DNA from: Micrasema longulum
Taxonomy: Eukaryota > Arthropoda > Insecta > Trichoptera > Brachycentridae
Assembly: GCA_022494885.1 (NCBI GenBank)
Contig: JAGVSM010001220.1
Location: forward strand, 1 to 64,000
Direction: 5' to 3'
DNA length: 64,000 nucleotides
In this document: positions 57,096-64,000 of the stretch, one piece after another
Layout of the letters: each line of letters starts with the position of its first letter
How positions within the stretch are numbered: position 1 is the stretch's first letter
Translations under genes and position numbers: made by a program
The notes under the pieces: generated by a model
What the model saw: only the letters and a program-made list of their open reading frames with translations
The model's database searches: none
Told to the model about the DNA's origin: nothing

Positions 57096-58482
57096 TTATC
57101 GCTGCCAGCACCTGAGCATATTCCTAAGTCAGGTTCATGTCATGTAGTTCAAACTTAAACTACCGACGAACAGTCAGCAGAGGACATCCAGGACGTCGAA
57201 TACCTGATGCATTGTAAAATAGTGTGGGTTTCAGAAGGCATCAGCAGTATATGGCCCAGTCAACCGGATTGGCTCCGCTTAGTGGCCCTTGTCACCGGAG
57301 ACTCGAGCATTCCTTTTTTTTCCTTAATTCCTTACAGAGCCAAACCAACTTAAAGTCCTCTTGGACACTTATTTTCAAAACTCAGTATTTTGCTGTTTTG
57401 AGCTCTAGTGAGATGCCACGACTCACACCCGTATAGGGAAATAGGTTATAGGAGTTAAATAAGCGGCATTCGGTTTCCGCTGAGTAAGTTAATTAATAAC
57501 TTTATTATGTTTTATTTATTCTTTATATTTTCGTAATTCGTGAATTTTATTTTGGGCGAAAACACAATTTCATCCATTTTTAAAAATCAGTTTGTTTTTA
57601 ATTCTGTATGTATTTTTAAAATTCCAACTATTTCGTTGGCACAAATTTATTATTGTTTATCAATTACACTATAATCAATATTTGCCTGTCAAAATATTTT
57701 AAAATATTTATATTGAACTCACTGGAGCTTTTTTGCAAAACACTGGTAAACGGAAACTCATATTATATTATTTGATAACCAACTATTATGAAAAAAAATG
57801 GAGGCTAGGAAAAAAAAAATCTTTCTTACAATTTTATACCAGTTCCCAATTACCCAGGTGTATTCATTTTTCATTGAATAAAAAAAAAACATATTTGAAC
57901 ATTCATCGTGAGTTTTAGAATTCATGTCGACATACGATTCCTATGGATATTAATGTCAAGTTAAATATAAACTCAACTTAAATTATGGCTAACTAACTTT
58001 GCCACAAGCCCGAAGCAAATTATCAATAATAAATGAATTAACAGTGTGGCTGGCTCGGTTGTAGATAATTTGATTATGAACAAAATGTATGTGGTGTGCA
58101 TGTGTGTATAATGAACTTTGTATGTATTAAAACATTACCTCTTAGTTGTTTGTGCTTAAAACGCATTAAAAAGATAATCTAGCATCTGTTTTAATCTATC
58201 ACCTGATGAAAATTACTGCAAGATATTGCATAAATTTACTTATTGTAAATCTTTAAATAGTTTTATATAATGCTCTGTGTTTTTTACATAACAATGATTT
58301 AGAAAAATTACTTTATAAAATATTTCACACATGTGTACGTTTAAATAAAGCATTAGGTTTTAAAATCAATATTCTTTTTACTCTTACATTTATCATAAGA
58401 AAAGTCAAATTAACCAATTATTTCATGTAATTATATAATTTGTATTTTGAAATTACATAGTATGCACTAACATTTGATAGTA

Positions 58483-59046
58483 TAGTAGAACTCAAATTAT
58501 CCCAACTTCGACGATACGATACTGCGAATCGCAAAATAACGACTTAGCTGTCCGCAAACGGACGATGACAGTCAAACAGTTTACTTTGACCGAGACGTTC
58601 AGCAAGCAATGACATTCATTTACAGTACGGTACGTACATACTGTACTAATGTACAGCACTTGTTACTACGCTTAACATGTAAAAGTGTTGCTTTTTCATT
58701 TAATTATTAAAAAGCTAATTTTTCATTCTCAATCATTCATTTTCATTTTCAACATGCATACAGTTATTAATTTAAATACAGCCCTTTTTCGGAAAAAAAA
58801 ACACTATTTAAATTTTAGATTATCCGAATGGGGTCCGGTCCCAATTTATTTATTTATTTTATTTATTTTTTTGCACCACAACAGGCCAGGAGGCCCAATC
58901 ACAGAGGTGAATTACATCACAGAACACCCGGCTTGAGAAAAATCACATTTAATTTTTGTGTTCTCACCGGGAATCGAACCCGGAACCTTCCGTGTGTGAG
59001 TCAAGCGTCTTGACTGCTACACCATTGAGGCCGCCTAGTTCTACTG
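58483..59046. mobile_element. Pogo/Tigger-type MITE split by a SINE
   Basis: Left end tagtagaactcaaattatcc and right end tagttctactg (reverse complement cagtagaacta) are TIRs, each flanked by TA (58,481-58,482 and 59,047-59,048). The interior has the repeated T-T-A-T-C-C/C-G-A-A style (gcgaatcgcaaaataacga, gattatccgaatgggg) common to pogo-type MITEs. The inserted SINE occupies 58,866-59,035. Confidence 0.65.
58866..59035 (-). mobile_element. tRNA-derived SINE, family 2 (nearly intact)
   Basis: Reverse complement: ggcggcctcaatggtgtagc, agtcaagacgcttgactcac, acggaaggttccgggttcga with the B-box at 58,970-58,980, body to caagccgggtgttctgtgat and ggcctcctggcctgttgtgg tgcaaaa. Nested inside the pogo-type MITE. 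Confidence 0.85.
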
Positions 59047-59349
59047 TAATATATCCCAACTCAACATAAGTCTTTGAGTGTCATGGAATTAAAGATACGT
59101 TTGACCCGTTTCACACGTATCAACCAAATCCACACGACAGGGTTAAATTAGAGTGGATTTTCATTTTATTCTTTACTATTTTTTGGATTTCTTTAGTAGC
59201 TACTCTCAGGTAAAAATCCTAGAAAAAAATATTGAGTGAAGATTATTTAACCTCATGGTCTATTGTTTAATGCATTTGTCTGCCACAATAAATAAAAATT
59301 ATAATCATTAATACAGCTAAAATTAATCCACCTCATGTTATTTTATTGT

Positions 59350-59427
59350 GACTGTATTTCATCGGGCATCGAACCCGGAACCTTCCGTGCGTGAGTCAAG
59401 CGTCTTGACCACTACACCACAGAGGCT
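59350..59427 (-). mobile_element. tRNA-derived SINE, family 2 (head only)
   Basis: cgggcatcgaacccggaacc ttccgtgcgtgagtcaagcg tcttgaccactacaccacag; the body is missing. Confidence 0.75.
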
Positions 59428-59689
59428 TACCTCTGCAGTGATGGTTATCCCTTAGGGCATAAAATCAACCAAAAGACCCCCTTACGGTCCCTGAAAAATG
59501 ATACCATTACTTTTCCGGCTGATTAGGTCGTTTTGAACTTATTATTTTATTTTATTTTATTTATTTGGATAACCAACAGCTATAATTATCTTTTATATAT
59601 TACAAAACAAATAACAAATAAGCCAATTACAGGCTTTTACAAGTAGCATCACAGTGAGTTAAAAAAGATTCTCGAACATAAAATGAATA

Positions 59690-60045
59690 GTAGATACGAG
59701 GGTAAAGTCGATGGTAAATGAAATGAAATTATTAACATATAAACAAAGAATATTTTACAATACAATGATATTTGTTCATAAAATTATAAACTCTAATAAA
59801 AAAACAGAATTTTGGAAAAAAATTGATCGGAACCAGCATGAACACGATCACAATACTAAAGAAAAGAACAAAATTAGACTTCCATTTAGGAAAAAGGCAA
59901 AGTCACAAAAATTCAATTTTATTTAAAGCAATTAAAAAGTATTACGAAATGGAAAAAAATATTTATGAAGAAAAAAACATATCAAAATTTAAAATAATGG
60001 TCAAGACATATGTGATAAACAATTTATAAATTAAATATATTTGCA
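59690..60045 (+). mobile_element. LINE 3' tail remnant (RT C terminus)
   Basis: LLTYKQRIFYNTMIFVHKII in one frame, then, after a one-base shift, NSILFKAIKKYYEMEKNIYE and FKIMVKTYVINNL. The K-Q-R-x-x-Y-N-T-x-x-F-x-x-K-I-I ... F-x-x-x-x-K-x-Y-x-x-x-P/M-x-x-I ... F-K-x-x-x-K-x-Y pattern is the last part of several non-LTR polymerases (CR1/L2-like). Confidence 0.65.
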
Positions 60046-60434
60046 ATGTTAATTAAATGTAAATTCAAAAGAAAAGAAAAAATACTACGAATTCTTGGTG
60101 GAAGGGAAAGATGAATGACACCAAGGAAGTGATTGTCTTTTAGATTAAAGGGTCTAGCGACACATTCACGTCTAATCCCTCGTCACGATAGAGTCCAGAA
60201 AAGCTTCTCCTTCCTGTGCAAAATGACCCAAAAATTCACGCGCGGTGGTCACGCGATTTTGTCTGTACTCCAGTGTGAGCATTCTGGGCACCCACCTAGC
60301 ACACAACTTCTTATAACTAAGTTTTTCTGGCATAATTTCACCAAGGAGACTTATAGAAATGCCAGAAAAGTTTTCTTGAAGGTCATTCAGTTCAATTTAT
60401 TCAATTCATTTATTCAATTCAATTTATTTATTTA

Positions 60435-61094
60435 AATATAACATATACATTACAAACATACATTTAATACGTACATATTATAAAAAAATAAAAAATACAT
60501 GAAAGAGATTCATGTCAAAGTAGTAGGAGAATTCCTGCTCCGGAAAACCCCTTCGGATACATGGAACAGATCAATATCCAGAGCGATGTCGTTCAGCATA
60601 GCGGTAGCTCTTCCAACGGGCATAACCATCGGCAGGTTGGTCCTGTATATCGGAATATGAAACAATTTATGCTGACGCTGTCTTAGGTAATTATCAGGAA
60701 CATACAAACCAATGCTCATCATAATCTCAGGATTATCGACAATACCGCGCAACAATCGATAAAAATGTGTGGTCAAATACACATTCCTTCTAGTCTCTGA
60801 ACTGTTGTAGCCAAGCATACCCTGGAGAAACTCGGTCGGATAGAGCCAAGGATAATACCCGCACTCTCTCATGTAGAGATATCTCAGAAACTTTTTTTGG
60901 ATTTTCTCTATCATAAAAGAGTACTTCAGTTCATGTAGCCCCCAAATTATCGAGCCACTCTCGAGTCTACTTCGCACCAAGGAGTTGTAAAGAGTTCTCA
61001 GTACGCGGCTATTTTCAAAAACCCTGGCAGTACGCAGAAAGAATCCCAACATCTTCAATGCATTACCACTTATTGTCTCTATGTGTGTCATCAA
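60435..61094 (-). mobile_element. LINE remnant with 194-codon intact ORF (RT C terminus)
   Basis: The minus-strand frame 61,094-60,510 is uninterrupted: HIETISGNALKMLGFFLRTA, RVFENSRVLRTLYNSLVRSR, LESGSIIWGLHELKYSF, IEKIQKKFLRYLYMRECGYY, TRRNVYLTTHFYRLLRG. This is the thumb/C-terminal region of a jockey-like non-LTR polymerase (H-I-x-x-I-x-x-x-A-x-x-x-L-G-F; L-Y-x-x-L-V-R-x-x-L-E-x-x-x-x-x-W; I-E-x-I-Q-x-x-F-L-R). The stop is followed by AT-rich 3' sequence. Cut off upstream at about 61,094. A recent insertion relative to the others. Confidence 0.85.
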
Positions 61095-63829
61095 GCGTCA
61101 CACGGGAGTCTTTTCCCCCTTTTTCTTCAATTGTTTTGCCTTGCTTTGAATAATCTGACATTCAATTTTGAAAACGTATTGACAGGTCAAGTTGCCATTT
61201 GCCATAGGATAGCAACTTAATCTAACGTCAAATAACATTACTCCGAAGAATTTTCCCAGAAAATTCTGAAAACAACACTTGAAAATCACTTTTTACGTCC
61301 TCATAGGAGGGTGATACTTAAATAATTACAATAATTCTACTCAACTCTGCTCAGTACCCACAAAAATGATAAAATTTTCCGCTCTTAGCTTCAACAGCAA
61401 ATTACTGCCACCACGCACTAAAAAAACGTTAATAATTTTAGAACAGTGCTGCCAGTGAAAACATTTTTAAGAGTCGCTAGGATTATTAAAAAACTTGAAA
61501 TGAGTCATGATAGATATACATAAGTACCGCTAGCAAATTTCTTCTAATTCACGTTTTCCTAACACTTGGTAGACCTACGTAAAGTTGACTGAGGTAGAAA
61601 AGATGCCACAGTTGACCGGTACATGACATGTGATATGTTTTGTTGCGTATTAGGTTCACTAGGATTCCAATTATTAGAAGTTCCCGGTAATTTATTGCGA
61701 TAATAGCAGTTGGGTTGGAAATCGGATATTGCATACTCGACGGAACATGCACTATTTCTGTCTGAATATACTATTGCTGACCTGCTTAGCGTTTCACAGA
61801 CACACTCACTCACCCTCACACACACTTTACACACATTCGTCTTTACACGCGTACTTCATCTTGCATTTTCTAAATGAGCAGAACTTTTTACTTTTTTACT
61901 AATTTTCAGACGATTCCTAACTGAATACCTTCATTTTTTGTAGCGTAAAGATACATACTTTTAGCAGTCGCGTCATATTCGCCTTGCAAAACGTGCTCAA
62001 GATGAAATAAATGAGCCTTCTTTTTATTTTAAAAACACATTAAATTCCTGCTTACATAAAGGTTTTTAGGACAACCACTTAATAAAATCTTACTTCCCAT
62101 CATATCCCTTCTTAGAAAACTTAGTTTTAAAAATTTACTTAAAAATTATTTTTTTATAAGAAAAATGTATAAAAGCTTACACTACTAAAAAGAAAATGAA
62201 TTTTGGGGTTAGGGGAGGAATGCTTATTTCAAAAAAGCAAAAAATATATAATGTTTTAGAATAAAAATTGCGTTTTTTTACACATACGCCATCCAAATTT
62301 AGTTTAGGTAAATGATGACATATTGCGTTTTTGAAAGAAAAAACATCATTTTCGCCTTTGCGACAGTTATTTTCATTTACAAAATACAAAGTAACACGTA
62401 GTATTTATGTGTTTAAAAAAAAATTACAATAGAATCACAGTAATTAAAAAAAAAACAAAACATTTTCGGTGTTTTTCAGATGACATACATTCGCCTAAGA
62501 TAACACACTATTTTTCCTTGCATAATTTACAGGTAAATATTTTTACTTTAGATAGTGGGTATGTTTTGTAATACAATGTGTGGCAACATCTTGCACGTAA
62601 TTGATAAAACTTAAAAATTCAATGTCACAATTATTTTTTTTAAATATATTTAAAAAAGAAAAAAATAAATATTTTTTTCCTATTTGACCAAATATTCCAA
62701 TTTTGGGACCATTTTCTTTTAGAAACTTTGACCCTTGGACTAGTCATGGAACCAATACCCGTCTCATAGCAATAAATGCATGGTGGATTATCATATTGGG
62801 TGAAATCTGCATTGGAAGAATCACAATTTACGGAATCTTTATGATTCGTAACAATTATTTTGGGTAATTAAAAAAAAATGTTCCCTTTTTATATTTTTTA
62901 ATTGAGCTTGTCTACTGTTATTTGAAGAAACGAAATTGTTACAGAATAAGTCTGCTGATGATTTCCTAGTATTTTAAAACGATATATTGATACACCTAAT
63001 GCTGATTTTGGTATTGGTAAGAGTTATACATTTGATTTTCTGTGGCTTAATTCACGACTTTTTTTACACTAAAAACGAAGAAACCTAGAGGATTTTCAAT
63101 TTTTGTTGCTAGGTTTCCTAAAAAAATTTGAAATGTATACAATTTTACTGACTCGGTGTCTGCGGCTGGTGTGTAAGACCTACCTGTATTCCAAAGCAAA
63201 CATTTATAGGAACAAGGGAAAAGGAAAGAGTAAGAGAAATAACTTATAAATTATTAATACTTTGGTAAGATGACATAGTATGTCATTTTAGACTGTGTTA
63301 TCCTATGTGTTCTTACCCAGAAACAAATGGAAACAAAATAAAAAATATGTTTTCGGAACACTTTGACGTTAGCCATTTTTTTATACAGTGACTAGTATGA
63401 TAAAACAAAGAATCACACAAAAGTGGTAAGCAAAAATGAATATATTTTAGATTGATTGAGACGAACACCAAATTTACATAACACATTTGCGTGCACTGTC
63501 CGCCCTGTATGTTTGTATTATGAGCGTCATGTATTTGCGTTGTTTAAACTATATTTCAAGGTTCTTACGTTGACGGTTTTATGAATATTACCGGTATTTC
63601 ATCTTATCAGGTGTGTTATCTTAAGCAGAATTCCTATAATTTATTTCCATTTTAATCGTTTTAGTTACACCGTTGAATTGTTAGTTCTGTGTGCTTAAAA
63701 TGTGTTGTGTAGCAGAAAAGTGACACTTTGGCACTTGGCACCATAACACAAACTATTCGTTGTCTACCAAGATAGCTTTTAAGAAGGACGGCTCTCTTGG
63801 TGAATTGACAGGATAGCGTTTTATTTAAA

Positions 63830-63912
63830 TAAGTGCGTAGGTTTTCACGGTCACTGTTATCAATCTGAATCTTTTTTGGGTGATCCCGTGTAAGTTGGAG
63901 TCATTCCTACGT
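63830..63912 (-). repeat. Relative of the 9.93-kb palindrome repeat
   Basis: ttttcacggtcactgttatc aatctgaatcttttttgggt gatcccgtgtaagttgg matches the reverse complement of 9,960-10,045 with few substitutions, but here forms only one arm. Confidence 0.8.
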
Positions 63913-63927
63913 TTCTGTTTCCATTGC

Positions 63928-63979
63928 AGGAGCCATCTTCGGGCTTAGTTTACCCTGAAGATGGCTCCTGTACAAGTAG
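63928..63979. repeat. Short hairpin, arms caggagccatcttc
   Basis: caggagccatcttc and gaagatggctcctg are exact reverse complements (14 bp) separated by gggcttagtttaccct-type sequence. Follows directly on the 63.83-kb repeat and probably belongs to the same element, which runs to the window end. Confidence 0.8.
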
Positions 63980-64000
63980 CATTTTATTTATTTACTTATT

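Larger units (their letters stand above)
43756..64000. other. sif intron 16 (continues past the window)
   Basis: More than 20 kb without a recognisable SIF exon. Parts without any recognised feature: 43,756-45,030, 45,120-45,965, 46,810-47,580, 47,740-48,270, 49,050-49,890, 51,770-53,360, 53,730-54,540, 55,025-55,375, 55,470-55,985, 57,100-58,480, 61,100-63,830. Unassigned open frames in these (for instance 52,740-53,003 and 61,559-61,834) have no recognisable homology. Confidence 0.7.

Noticed and set aside
43756..64000. First PH-domain exon of SIF
   Set aside because: Read through for the acidic linker and PH sequence expected after exon 16; nothing recognisable, so the exon is placed beyond the window.
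1..64000. CRISPR arrays, operons, ribosome binding sites
   Set aside because: Spliced eukaryotic gene structure and SINE/LINE content; no spacer-repeat pattern seen.

Overview
The window is animal, almost certainly insect, nuclear DNA. It is AT-rich, has GT-AG introns of roughly 0.8-4.5 kb, and is full of tRNA-derived SINEs, MITEs and dead LINE and transposase copies. The species or order cannot be fixed from sequence alone.

It contains one recognisable host gene, on the plus strand: 16 consecutive internal coding exons (1884-43755) of the orthologue of Drosophila still life (sif), the Tiam-family guanine nucleotide exchange factor for Rac. Exon phases chain without a break across all 15 introns and give 746 codons with no internal stop. 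Exon 1 carries the C-terminal part of the WH1/EVH1 domain. Exons 2-16 encode the long, mostly low-complexity linker (basic, Ser/Thr/Pro/Gly/Gln-rich, with an Arg/Glu repeat section and two copies of a G-Y-x-S-D-H-N box). This linker precedes the first PH domain in SIF. The start codon lies left of the window. The PH, Ras-binding, PDZ and DH-PH exons lie right of it, so the last intron exceeds 20 kb.

Region by region: 1-1883 holds a decayed multicopy insect ORF. 1884-13450 holds exons 1-6, with a foldback-repeat complex, a SINE containing a MITE, a CR1/jockey-like remnant, a perfect 40-bp palindrome and an RTE-like remnant between them. 13451-30904 holds exons 7-12, with hairpins, SINEs (one carrying a MITE flanked by TAA) and two more RTE-like remnants. 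30905-43755 holds exons 13-16, with three TIR/hairpin elements and a Tc1/mariner remnant. 43756-64000 is one large intron packed with a pogo-like transposase remnant, a jockey-like endonuclease/RT remnant, two other LINE tails, SINEs and a pogo-type MITE cut by a SINE. It also has a GC-richer island near 53.4-53.7 kb that could be an internal promoter.

No second host gene, rRNA, functional tRNA or CRISPR array was found. The most useful unusual observations are the tandem-duplicated, phase-symmetric GYxSDHN exons, the nested SINE/MITE insertions with target duplications, the near-perfect long hairpins, and a 0.4-kb repeat present in inverted copies about 53 kb apart in the same gene.
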